64,000 nt of DNA from Rhynchopus euleeides. Taxonomy: Eukaryota > Euglenozoa > Diplonemea > Diplonemida > Diplonemidae. Numbering within the stretch: position 1 is the first letter of the stretch; every line of letters starts with the position of its first letter. The notes under the pieces are model-generated. The model saw nothing but the letters and a program-made list of their open reading frames with translations, did no database searches and was not told the origin of the DNA. Of this stretch, positions 40,230-49,962 are shown piece by piece. The DNA lies in NCBI GenBank assembly GCA_963210315.1, contig OY723263.1, positions 1,612,001 through 1,676,000 on the forward strand, given 5' to 3'. The position numbers were made by a program, and so were the translations under genes.

Positions 40230-43181
40230 ATGTCTTTGCGATGCGATGTGACATCCGATGACATGGAGTGCAGTAGGATGCATGAGCAGCCGGGGTCGCT
40301 CTTCACGCAGGCTCAGCCATGCCAACCTGATTCGAGGGGGTTTGCACACGAGACTGCGAAGTATAGGCATCAGGAGATGTGGTCGAGCCATTCGAAGATG
40401 TGGAATCGCGCGGTCCTGATCTTCAGCGTTGTCAGCGCAGGGGTGTATGTGGTGGAGACTTACCTCGAGCAGACCTCGACACCGCTGTGGAGTTACGTCA
40501 TAGAGACCGTTGTCGCTCTGTTCTTCTGCATCGACTATGGGATCAGAATTTACTTCGCAGAAAGTCGCATCGCCTTCGCTTTGCAGGGCAGCAGCGTGCT
40601 GGATGTACTGTGCGTGCTTCCTGTGATCTTCACCTATGTCCTTGCAGGGACGGATACGAGGGCAAGGCAGTTCGTCTTTTTCCTCCAGTTCCTGCGGGTG
40701 GCACGTCTGATCCGCATCTTGCGTGGGTACCGCGCTGTGAGCGTCTCAAAGCGAGGCGATCCTGACAACCTCCGCAAGCAGATCAACATCCTCATCTACA
40801 CCCTGATGGCCCTCATCTTCATCACAGCCGCCATGCTCCATCTGGTGGAGAAGTACGGTGCAATGGCCTTCGTTGACGACCATGAGTCCAACCCGGATCT
40901 GGCCCATTTTCACGACGCGGTGTACTTTGTGGTGATTACCCTGACGACTGTGGGGTACGGCGACATCTCCCCCAAGACGACAATCGGGAGGATTCTTGTG
41001 ATGATCTTCGTGACGTGCTCCATCATCATCATCCCAAGGGAGACGGGCAAGCTGAGCGAGCTGATGGCGCTGACCTCGCAGTACGGAGGGGTGTACAACC
41101 CCTCCTCGTCGTGCAGGACAGCGCATGTCATTGTATGCGGGCACCTCGAATTCGGGAATCTCCGGTCATTCCTGATGGAGTTCTTCCACGAAGCGCATGG
41201 GCAGCACAACATGACAGTCCTGGTGCTCGGCCCCTGCCCTCCATCCAAAGCTGTGAAGCTTCTCTTCGGCCAGAATGGGCTCTACGGCAGTCGGGTGAAG
41301 TACTTCGAAGGCAGCGCACTCGATGAGGACGACCTCGAGAGGCTCCAATACATCAACGCGTGTGCCGTGTTCTTCCTTGCAGACCGAGAGACGGCCGATC
41401 CGATTTCCGCCGACAGCGAGACCATCATGCGGATTCTGTCCTGCAAGAACTACAGCTCGTCGGTCCCTGTGTTTGCACAGATCCTCCTGCAGGAGAGCAA
41501 GACCCAGGCGATCGTTGCCGGGGCGGATTATCTTGTCTGCCTCCGGGAACTAAAGATGCACATCCTCGCAGTTTCCAGCGTCGTGCGTGGGTTCTCAACG
41601 CTGTTCTGCAACCTGTTCCGCAACGAAAGCTTCGTGTATGAGGAGGCGGGTCACTGGCTGACCGAGTACTGCCACGGCATCTCGTATGAAGTGTACACAG
41701 TGCGCCTCCCGCAGGCCTTCGTGGGGCATAGCTTCCCAGAAGTGGCGTATTTTATCTACAAAGAGTTTGACTCGCTGCTCTTTGGCTTGCAGAGGTTTGA
41801 CCCGCAAACAAAGCAGATCCAGTCGATGCTCAACCCTGTGGGGGACACCGACATGCTGATAGTGCCCAACGACACCGGATTTGTCTTCGCGACTGATTCG
41901 GCTGTGACCGATCTGATCGAGTCTTTTGACGGGGATGTGGTGACAACAAGCATGTCCGGCATCTTCAAGCCGAAGCCCTGTGTGCCAGACGGCACATTCA
42001 CCGACCTGTTTCCTGCAGAAGCACTAGAGGGCGAGGCTGGCTGTGGCAAGACGAAGGCTGCGGAAAATCCTGAGCCGATTGACGTCGATCTCCCCCCGCT
42101 GATCCCCCTCGTCCTCTACGGCGAGGAGCGCGCCATGCGCGACGTGCCTGCCCTGATCAAACAGCGCATCCGCACCCAAACGGATGACCTGAAGGGGCAC
42201 ATCGTCATCATGACGCCTCATCTCAACCTGCTGCTCCACTTCCTCCCAGCCCTGCGCGGCGACCGCGATGCAGGAGATATCCCTGTTGTCGCCCTGATGC
42301 CGCGCCTGCCTCCTAAGTCACAGCTGGAGTCGCTTTTGCTCTTCCCAAGTGTGTATGTCGTGGTGGGTTCGGGAAAGGGGAAGCACGACTTCACGCAGTG
42401 TGGGATCAGCCGTGCGACGTGCCTTGTGATTATCAACAGCGGGTTGGTTGCCGGCGTGCCCTGGGTCACGCAGAAGGACTGCGACAACGAGGATATGATG
42501 GCGGACTTCGATGCCGTCACGGTGTTCCACTCCCTGCGGGAGCATGCCATGTTAACAGACAGCGTCATGCCCTTCACAATCGTGGAGCTTGTCAGCAAAC
42601 AGAACCTGCGGTTCTTCCCACCGGCGCACGACAAACGCGTGGGGCGGGTGACAGATATGAACGACTACATCGTGCCGTGCTACGCATCTGGGTCTGTCTA
42701 CTCCGATGCTGTGATGGACTCGCTGCTGTGCCAGGTGTTTTACAACACCGACCTCCTGCGTGTCCTGAATCTCTTCCTCGCGCAGGGCCCCAGAATAGGG
42801 ACGTTTCGCAGCAGCCGTGTCTACCTCTTCCCCATGCAGCCTGAGTTCCACGGGTGGACCTTCGAGCAGCTCCTAGCCCACCTGGTGCTGGGGGGATCGA
42901 AGATGCTGCCGATAGGTCTCTACCGCAGCACTGAGGGTGCTCCCCACCCGCGCCGTGGGGCGCGCTACGGCGCGAGCCTGGTGCCGTATGTCTACCTCTG
43001 CCCGCCTGCTGATGCACTGCTGCGTGAGGCAGACGCAATCTACGTCCTGTCCCCAGATCCGCCTGAATCGACGTACCGCAAGATGTACCCGACCCAAGGG
43101 TCCGCACACCCAAGTGCGAAGCCACCACTCAACCCGCTCAGGCCTGTGAGGAACCCCTACTCGCCGAAGGGAAAGCGGTGA
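40230..43181 (+). CDS. Slo/BK-like potassium channel with two RCK domains (983 aa)
   Basis: A six-TM voltage-gated-type K+ channel. S1 is around residues 70-90 and S2 around 95-115; S4 carries spaced Arg (FLRVARLIRILRGYR, about 150-165). The pore has the K+ selectivity filter TTVGYGD (about 245). Then follow two cytosolic RCK/Rossmann modules: RCK1 from HVIVCGHLEFGNLRSF (about 293) and RCK2 from GHIVIMTPHLNLLLHFLPAL (about 655). This is the layout of Slo1/BK and Slo2 channels, in which RCK domains sense Ca2+ or Na+. I do not see a Slo1-type Asp-rich calcium bowl, so the ligand is open. The start is the first ATG. The C-terminal tail is short and basic. Single exon. Probably plasma-membrane, setting K+ conductance. 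Confidence 0.93.
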   Translation: MSLRCDVTSDDMECSRMHEQPGSLFTQAQPCQPDSRGFAHETAKYRHQEMWSSHSKMWNRAVLIFSVVSAGVYVVETYLEQTSTPLWSYVIETVVALFFCIDYGIRIYFAESRIAFALQGSSVLDVLCVLPVIFTYVLAGTDTRARQFVFFLQFLRVARLIRILRGYRAVSVSKRGDPDNLRKQINILIYTLMALIFITAAMLHLVEKYGAMAFVDDHESNPDLAHFHDAVYFVVITLTTVGYGDISPKTTIGRILVMIFVTCSIIIIPRETGKLSELMALTSQYGGVYNPSSSCRTAHVIVCGHLEFGNLRSFLMEFFHEAHGQHNMTVLVLGPCPPSKAVKLLFGQNGLYGSRVKYFEGSALDEDDLERLQYINACAVFFLADRETADPISADSETIMRILSCKNYSSSVPVFAQILLQESKTQAIVAGADYLVCLRELKMHILAVSSVVRGFSTLFCNLFRNESFVYEEAGHWLTEYCHGISYEVYTVRLPQAFVGHSFPEVAYFIYKEFDSLLFGLQRFDPQTKQIQSMLNPVGDTDMLIVPNDTGFVFATDSAVTDLIESFDGDVVTTSMSGIFKPKPCVPDGTFTDLFPAEALEGEAGCGKTKAAENPEPIDVDLPPLIPLVLYGEERAMRDVPALIKQRIRTQTDDLKGHIVIMTPHLNLLLHFLPALRGDRDAGDIPVVALMPRLPPKSQLESLLLFPSVYVVVGSGKGKHDFTQCGISRATCLVIINSGLVAGVPWVTQKDCDNEDMMADFDAVTVFHSLREHAMLTDSVMPFTIVELVSKQNLRFFPPAHDKRVGRVTDMNDYIVPCYASGSVYSDAVMDSLLCQVFYNTDLLRVLNLFLAQGPRIGTFRSSRVYLFPMQPEFHGWTFEQLLAHLVLGGSKMLPIGLYRSTEGAPHPRRGARYGASLVPYVYLCPPADALLREADAIYVLSPDPPESTYRKMYPTQGSAHPSAKPPLNPLRPVRNPYSPKGKR

Positions 43182-43220
43182 TGTGATGGCGGTGGGGTGG
43201 CTGGGGCTGGGGAAGGGGTG

Positions 43221-43398
43221 CACGGTGGACTCCCCCACGTCAGGGTGCACCTTTTTGGGATATCGGAATATCGGGGGTCCAGACCCCCGCTCGCGGGGGT
43301 CGTCTGGGCACCAAAAATAGCAGGGCAGACTCCCGCTAGCGGGGGTCGCCCAGACCCCCGCCCCAGACCCCCGCTCCAGGGGGTGGGAGTCCACCGTG
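43221..43398. mobile_element. 178-bp MITE with CACGGTGGACTCCC ends
   Basis: Perfect 14-bp TIR CACGGTGGACTCCC / GGGAGTCCACCGTG, with TG on both sides. The interior is built of repeated CAGACCCCCGCT motifs and their complements, giving several nested hairpins. It shares the CACGGTG tip with the element at 43467. Confidence 0.78.
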
Positions 43399-43466
43399 TG
43401 CGTTATGCGAAGGGGGGGTAGGGGGGAGGTGGGCGCCTTTCCCCCCATCTATCTCGTCGACTAGTG

Positions 43467-43639
43467 CACGGTGCGCTCGTTGACAAGATGGCTAGATAGT
43501 TGACGAGTGGACTAACCTGGTGAGATGTCGAGCGAGTGACCACTGTGATTACTCTTTAGTTTCGGGTAATCACGCGTCAGGTAACTAGTGAAAAAAAACT
43601 AGCTATCTCACTCGTCACATTCGAGATGAGGGCACCGTG
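43467..43639. mobile_element. 173-bp MITE with CACGGTGCGCTC ends
   Basis: Ends CACGGTGCGCTC and GAGGGCACCGTG are inverted with one mismatch. Interior CTAGNTA and CTCGTCAC/ACGAGTG motifs are also inverted between the halves. A related left half, interrupted by another transposon, lies at 57688-57780. Confidence 0.7.
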
Positions 43640-44333
43640 TCCCTTACACTTAAGCTGTTTATCCTGCGCCACCCCCTCCTCCCCCCGCGCAGACATTTTC
43701 TTTTGGCTACAGCTTCCGCTGACGCCACCCCGACAGTTGGCCTAACAAAATCAAACGAGTTGCTGCCCTACCTACCGCACGGTAGTACTACCGCCCAGAG
43801 TGATCTCTCCCACGTGAGCGCCTTTCACACTGGCTGAGAGCCTCATGATGTTTCACAGTTGGATGCAGAACAAAAGGGACCTCAAACCCCCTGATTCCTG
43901 GGTGGAGATCTGGCATGGGGGAATCAGTGTCCCCATGTGAGGGTGTGTGGCTTGCAGCAATTCCGGAAGGAAGTTGGCAGACGCTCTTCTTTTGGCGATC
44001 CCCTGTTGGAGACTCGCCTTGTGTTGGCTGCTTCCCCGTTCGCTCAAGCAGCCCCTCCTATTGCTTTCTTCAGGTTCTTCTGCGGTTTGTCGGCAATATC
44101 CTACCACACACTGGTGCACCCCCACCCCCTCTGCTCCCCACCCCCTCCCCGGAATGTGCAAAATAGGTTTGCATTTGCCCCGACCCCACCCTGCCTACCT
44201 TCGCTGCACCCTGGTGTTGTGTGTTGATGCGTGGTTGCTTGTGTGGGCATGCCTGGTCCCACCATCACCACCATCCATAGCAGGATCTCTGGGGCGTATT
44301 GTTCAGTGCTCTCTCCCGAGACCTGCCCCCACT

Positions 44334-45454
44334 ATGAACGCAACGACGGTGGTGACGGGGCTGTGTGCTGCAGCTGCTTCTGCATGGGTATGTCTGATAT
44401 GCTGCTTTGTTCACAGTAACATCAGTGGTCGACCCATATGCGCATGGCAGACATGTACGCTCTTTCCACTCCTGTGAAGGAGCCCCACCTGCTCGCAGTG
44501 TGCCATGACCCCCGTTGGTAGTGCCTTTGTGCTATGTTTGCCACACCCCACCCGCACTGCCTCCCACAACAGCTCGCCTCCACATGCCTCCTGCGGAAAC
44601 GCAAAGAGCGTCGTCTCCGCCTGCTCTGCCATAACGTGCAGAAGAAGCACAACATCGGCAGCCTGCTCCGCGTCGCTGTGGCGATGGGTGTCGAGGAGGT
44701 GGTCCTGGTGAACAAGAGCGCAAACCGGAAAGAGTTTGGCACCTTTGGCGCGTTTGGGACGGAGAAGCACGCCAAGTTTGCGCACTGCTACACCATCGGG
44801 GAGGCAAAGGACTACCTCACGCAGGACGGCTTCCAGCTCGTCGGTGTGGAGATCGTTGACGACGCCAAGCCTGTCGTGGACTACTTCCCCCTGCCTGGGC
44901 TGTGGGGCTTCATCCGGCAGCCGTGGCGGCACGACCGGATCTGCATCGTGATGGGCAACGAAGGGCAGGGCCTGCACCAGACAGTGAAGGACCTCTGCGA
45001 CTGGTTCATCTACATCCCACAGTACTCCCAGGGCACCGCCTCGATGAACGTTGTGACCGCCGCCGCCATCATCATGCACCAGTTCGCCATGTCGCGCTGC
45101 TCTGTGGAGGCGTCGCGCCAGGGTGAGAAGTTTGTCGTCAACACACCACCCACGCCTCTCGAGGCCTACGAGAAGTCTGACCCCGCCGCCTTCGATGCCA
45201 TCAGGAACCAGAGGGTATGCAGGGCAGGTGAGCAGCGATAATATACTATCGCACCCAGAGCCTGTTCGATACATTCTGCACTGGGTGGGGGGAGGGAGGG
45301 CATTATCTGGGTATATTCTATCCCTCCACTTCCTTTGGCAAAAGCCTCTCCAAAACACCCCCACACCCCACCCCACCCCACACAGGCACAGGCAAAGGAG
45401 GTGCTGCCGGATGAGGAAGACGCGCCCGAGGCCGGTTGGCTGGACGAGGAGTGA
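44334..45454 (+). CDS. SpoU/TrmH-family RNA 2'-O-methyltransferase, three exons
   Basis: Exons 44334-44387, 44573-45214 and 45386-45454 join in phase 0 to give 254 aa. The SpoU (alpha/beta knot) motifs are present: motif 1 KKHNIGSLLRVAVAMGVEEV, motif 2 CIVMGNEGQGLHQ, motif 3 FIYIPQYSQGTASMNVVTAA. These bind S-adenosylmethionine and the knot; substrates of the family are tRNA or rRNA ribose 2'-OH groups, and the exact target cannot be read here. Exon 3 adds an acidic tail (AQAKEVLPDEEDAPEAGWLD). The third exon is well supported, because reading through instead gives only ten junk residues. The first exon is less certain; ATG 44534 inside intron 1 is an alternative in-frame start. Both introns have GTATG donors. 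Confidence 0.85.
44388..44572 (+). other. putative intron 1 of SpoU methyltransferase gene
   Basis: 185 nt, donor GTATGT, acceptor CTCCCACAACAG, phase 0. Less certain than intron 2 because an internal in-frame ATG offers an intronless start. Confidence 0.5.
45215..45385 (+). other. intron 2 of SpoU methyltransferase gene
   Basis: 171 nt, donor GTATGC after codon AGG, acceptor in a CCCCACCCCACACAG tract, phase 0. The 5' half has a G-tract (GTGGGGGGAGGGAGGG at about 45284) and the 3' half a C-tract, so the ends could pair. Confidence 0.82.
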
Positions 45455-46185
45455 CCGGGGTGACCCTCGCAGGTCCTCTCGCGCCCACCCCCATCTGCTG
45501 TGTTTTCAGCTCCAGGGCTTGCCCCCCCCCTACCCCCTACCCCCTCTTACCTCCTTCATGACGGCGCCTGTTGTGTGCCGAACCCTAGCCCCAGGTCGTT
45601 ATGTGGTGTAGTCATCAGCGGGGCGCCCCTTTCGCATTCTCCCTAGCCTTGTTGCGGTTGGGCGGCTGGCGGCTGCTTGTGCCCGCCTGTGCTCCGTGCC
45701 GCTGTGGCGGCAGCCGGGGCAGGGAAGGGGCACGGCGGTGTCGCCCTGCATTTTGTCACAAGTTGGGGTGAAGTGGATCCCAGGGTAGATGCAGTTATTC
45801 CCCCAACCCCCCCACCCCCTTCAAAAATACACCCTTTTTGAAAACACATGCCGCACCCCAGGGCACAGTTTTTTTTGCCGGCGCAGTTGTTTATCCTCCT
45901 CCCAGCCCACCCCCTGACAGATACACGGTGAAGGGGTCCTGAGTCCATCCCCCTTCAGCATATTGCTGCCTGTTGGCTGGTCGACGAGTCGACGATCTGC
46001 CAGCCCTGGCCGATACCGGGGCTGTGCTGCTGTGTTGTGAAAGCGAGCGAAAGCCTGCCCGCGGTGCTGGGGGCAGGCACGGGTGTGTCGGGGGAGGGGG
46101 GGAGGAGGGCTTGAGTTGGCTGACAGCTTGAAGGCACAGCCAGCGCGGGTCCTTCTGTGCTGCCTGCTGGAGGGCGGGGGTGGGC
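45455..46185. other. intergenic spacer
   Basis: No gene recognised. C-rich at 45520-45550 and 45798-45825, then mixed sequence up to the next ATG. Confidence 0.5.
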
Positions 46186-48191
46186 ATGATTGCCCGCGTC
46201 CTGCGGACGGCAGCGCGCCACCACACGGCGTGCTGGCGGCCGTTCCGTCGGCGGAACGAGGGGGCAGGGCGTGATCTCTGCTATGCAGTCAGCGCACAGC
46301 GGAGACCGTCAACCTCCGCGAGTGAGAACGCGCCAGACATCGAAGATGTATGCCTCTCTCTTCCGTTTCCCGCCGTTTCTGCCCCTGGCACGTCTACCTT
46401 TCGACCCCTTTATCCCCTCTCTCTCTCCCCTCACACCCCCCTCCACTCCACCAGGTCCTCCTGGCGCTCTCAAAGGCCACGGAAGAGGATGAGGACGTTG
46501 TGCGCAGCGTCAACGCGCGGTTCGACTGGGGTGGGCTTGACAAAGCTGATGTGGCTCGGCGCTTCTCGGCAGCCCTCCGCGATGCGACCGACAGGGAGCT
46601 GACCCTCTCGCCACCCACCGCAACGCAGCTGCGTCTTGTCGCCTTCGCTGCCTCGTGCCCCTTTGTGGGCTTCGGCATCCTCGACAACATGCTGATGATC
46701 CTCTGCGGCGATTGGATCGACACCACGATGTGCGTCACCCTCGGCTTCTCCACCATGGCCGCCGCCGCCCTTGGCAACACCATATCGGACGCCGCTGGCG
46801 TCTTCTCCGGTGGCGTTGTGGAGGACTGGGCTGCAAAGTGGGGCATCGAGGCGCCGAAACTCTCCCGCGCACAGGAGGCCCTCCCCGTCACAAAGTCGTG
46901 GGAGCGGATAGGCCAGTTGATCGGGGTGGTCACGGGGTGCATCATCGGCATGTTCCCGCTGCTCTTCATCGACTCCCGGAAGGCCGAAAAACTGAAGCAG
47001 GGCAAGCGCCTCGACGAGATGTACCACACAGTGCTGGAAGGTGTGTCCGAAATGCTCGATGCGGAGGCCGCTATGCTGATGCTTGTGGACCCCGACGAGG
47101 GCGAGCTCTACACCCGCGCAGCAGAGGGCATCCCTGAGTTCCGCTCGCCCCTGGGCGAAGGGGTGAAGGGCGCTGTCGCGCTGACCGGGAAGTTTATGAA
47201 TATTGAGGACATCCGTTCGACGCCCTACTACATCCCGGCAAGGCACGACAGCTATCGGGGGTCGGGGATCCAGGTCCACTCTGTGCTCTGCATGCCGATC
47301 ATCGGCCCCGACAACACCGTGCTGGGGGTGGTGGAGGTGATCAACAAGCGCGGGATAACCGGGTTCACCGAGAAGGATGAGGATGTGCTGTCTGCGATAT
47401 GCAGCCACATCAGCACGTCGATATGCAGTGTCGACGGTTCGGAGCATGCCTTCAAGCAAACCATCGAGCTGTGTGAGAGGTCGCTGAAGAACCAGGGCAC
47501 CAGACTTAACGCCGCGCAGAACACGAGAATAGACAAGCTGTTCTCCCTCGTGCTGGAGGAGGTGTCCTCTGCGCTGAACGTTGAGGCCTCGCAGGTTCTG
47601 GTGGTTGACACAGAGCATGGGGAGCTGCGGACCCGCATCAGCAACAACGTCCCGGCGTTCACCGCGCCGCTTGACAGTGGTATCATCGGGAAGGTGGTGA
47701 AGACAAAGGAGAATGTGTGCGTCAACGACATCAAAACCTCGCCCTTCTATGAGAAGCAGAAGCACGAGAGCTACCGCGGGAGCGGGCTGGAGGTGAAGCA
47801 CGTCCTGTGCCACCCGATCCTCGATGCCAACGAGGATGTGATCGGCGTGATCGAGGTGATCAACAAAAAGAAGGGCCTCTTCACATCGCACGACATTGCG
47901 TTCCTCAATGCTGTCGCGTCCCACCTCGCCTTCAACATGCAGGGCCCGGGCACCTCGCTGAAGTCTGTCCTCCGGATGATGGCCAACCAGCAGCCGTCAG
48001 AGCAGAGGCTCTTCGAGGAAGCTGATCAGTTCAACCGTGAGTCCCTCCGCAAGGTTCTTGCGTCTGCTTTCGAAGAGGTTGATACGAATGGGGATGGTGT
48101 GATCAGCAAAGAGGAGTTTGAAGCGGCTGCACTCAATGTCCTCGAGAGACGGCTTCGACAAAGGCAGCGGAAGATTCAGCAGTCTGAATGA
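46186..48191 (+). CDS. TMEM65: TMEM65-GAF-GAF-EF-hand fusion protein, two exons (632 aa)
   Basis: Exons 46186-46347 and 46455-48191. Exon 1 encodes an Arg-rich, acid-free start (MIARVLRTAARHHTACWRPF), a typical mitochondrial presequence. Residues about 90-230 match TMEM65: CPFVGFGILDNMLMILCGDW, GFSTMAAAALGNTISDAAGV, IGVVTGCIIGMFPLLF. TMEM65 is an inner-membrane protein linked to Na+-dependent mitochondrial Ca2+ efflux. Two GAF domains follow (about 240-380 and 410-550), each with SYRGSG and the VIEVINK/VVEVINK strand; GAF1 has NK-x5-F-x3-DE, the signature of cyclic-nucleotide phosphodiesterase-type GAFs, while GAF2 keeps only part (NK-x4-F-x3-D). A canonical EF-hand loop DTNGDGVISKEE sits at about 597-608, just before a basic C-terminal helix. 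Without the intron the presequence would be lost, which supports the two-exon model. Confidence 0.9.
46348..46454 (+). other. intron of the TMEM65-fusion gene
   Basis: 107 nt, donor GTATGC after codon GAT, acceptor CTCCACTCCACCAG, phase 0, pyrimidine-rich. Splicing joins an N-terminal presequence to the conserved body. Confidence 0.85.
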
Positions 48192-49290
48192 GCCAGCCTG
48201 CGTGATTGTGTGTGTTGGCTGGAAGGCAGTGTGTGATCCCACACATACAACAGAGAGGGGGGGGGGGTTCCACCGAGAAGCGACGTGTTCCTGTGAGCCG
48301 TTTCCAGATCATGGTGAGGTAAGTCACGTGTTCTGCCCTGTTTCATCTGCCAAAAAAAATACAAAAAAAATATCCCACAGCTTCTGGGTGGATGTCCCCT
48401 ACACTCTACTCTCTCTCGTTCTCTCTCTCTCTTTCTACCTCTCGTGTCGCTGGCGGGCTGCCCCCCTGAAGTCCCAGCCCCACAAGGTTTACGCAAGCGC
48501 GGGCTAAAGCAAGCGTCACGCGAGAGGAGTCGCTTTCTCGTTGCCGCTACCTCTCTCTGCCCACAACCACGAACCGTTTCATGGCGTTTTTCGCTCCACG
48601 CCAAACAAGCTGTTATTTGTTTTGGATGTTCCCAAAATTACCCGGCATTGGGACTCACCCACATTTTCTGCTCGAGCTGCAGCACATTATAGTACACCTC
48701 CCACCCCCATGACCCCCACCCACCCCAACCCCCCCGTGCGCTCTGGAAGCGGTGCCACCAACGTGACCTAGTTGATGTGACCCCCCCTCTTCGTTTCTGC
48801 CTTTATTTTCCTGCATTTGCAGATCGCTGTGTGTGGGTGTGTGGGGTCGGGATGAGGGATGTGTGTGGGGGTGTGTTTTTTCTGTCTAAACTTAGCAACG
48901 AGGAAGTGATGGGCTGGCAGACGGGTCCTGAATGTCCGCAAACCCGGTGGCCCCCCCTCCCCCTCTCGAGGAGGGGCTACTCTGAGCACATCACAGCCGA
49001 AGATCGTTCAAAACCAGCCGCAATGGTTTTGTGTGAATGCGTTCTACGCGATCACAAAAAGACTCGCGTGACTGCTCGGTGTGCGACACTGGAATTCACC
49101 CGGAGGGCCACATCACAAGCAGGGGTGTGTGTGGTGTGTGTGTGCGCTCGGTGTTGTCTACACAGCTACAAAACGAATCCACGTGTGTGTGGACAGGCCT
49201 GTCGCTAACTTTTCGATTATGGATATTTGGTGGGTTGACGCTCCTGTTTTGGGGGGGGATCAGGGGGAAACACTAGGGGTCAATTTTTCT

Positions 49291-49310
49291 CGCGCGCGCT
49301 TCGCGCGCGC
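49291..49310. repeat. alternating CG hairpin
   Basis: CGCGCGCG, then CTT, then CGCGCGCG complement; may also adopt Z-DNA. Compare 15674-15700. Confidence 0.65.
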
Positions 49311-49518
49311 TCGTGTTGTTGCCTAATTTTCCCGTCGGTGGACCGCTAGGTGGGCACGGTGTGAGGCGCTGGGTTCCTTCCGTGGTTCCTCTCCCGCTCG
49401 CGCCATCCTCGGGTGCCGGAAGAAACCCAAAAAATGGCTTTCGGGACCATGATTTACCCCCTGATATGCCACGGCCGTTGAAGCGCAAGGACTTGGTTAC
49501 TAGACGGGCACGCGAGAT

Positions 49519-49585
49519 GGGGGGTCTGGGGGTCGGAGCCCCCCAGCCGCCGGAGGCCACGGTAGTGAACATCTGTTCATTGTGG
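49519..49585. repeat. GGGTCTGGGG dispersed repeat, copy A
   Basis: Unit begins GGGGGGTCTGGGGG, has the hairpin GGAGCCCCCCAGC, then GCCGGAGGCCACGGTAGTGA and CATCTGTTC. Same unit at 49671, 56957 and 57129, all in the same orientation. Confidence 0.85.
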
Positions 49586-49670
49586 GCGTACAGATTCTGT
49601 GTGAGTTGGCTGCGTCCTCCTGAGGCTACTGGAGCTGTTGGATTCCTGACCTGTGTGCACACGCTATACA

Positions 49671-49730
49671 GGGGGGTCTGGGGGGCGGAGCCCCCCAGCC
49701 GCCGGAGGCCACGGTAGTGAGCATCTGTTC
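49671..49730. repeat. GGGTCTGGGG dispersed repeat, copy B
   Basis: Second copy, 152 bp after the first, nearly identical over about 60 bases. Confidence 0.85.
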
Positions 49731-49752
49731 CTGCAAAACCATACTCTCTTCG

Positions 49753-49962
49753 ACGTCGACCCAGTGAAAGTGGGTTGACGCTTGGTCGACGCTTGGTGAG
49801 CGTCGACCCAGTGGAACCGGGTCAACGCTAGGTTAGCGTCGACCCGGAATGGGTTGACGCTTGGTCCAGGCTTGAATGGCAACCCAGTTCCACTGGGTCG
49901 ACGCTTTTTTATGGGGGGGGAAACCCAAAATCACTGGGTCGACGGTCGACGCTTAGCGACAT
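49753..49962. repeat. cluster of GTCGAC-centred inverted repeats
   Basis: The motif GCGTCGACCCAGT and its complement ACTGGGTCGACGC (with variants GGGTTGACGCTTGG) occurs about eight to ten times in about 210 bp in both orientations. Many alternative hairpins are possible. Confidence 0.75.

Larger units (their letters stand above)
43182..44333. other. intergenic region with two MITEs
   Basis: G-rich just after the channel stop (43185-43218). The two MITEs are listed separately. A C-rich block at 44128-44155 precedes the methyltransferase gene. No other gene seen. Confidence 0.55.
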
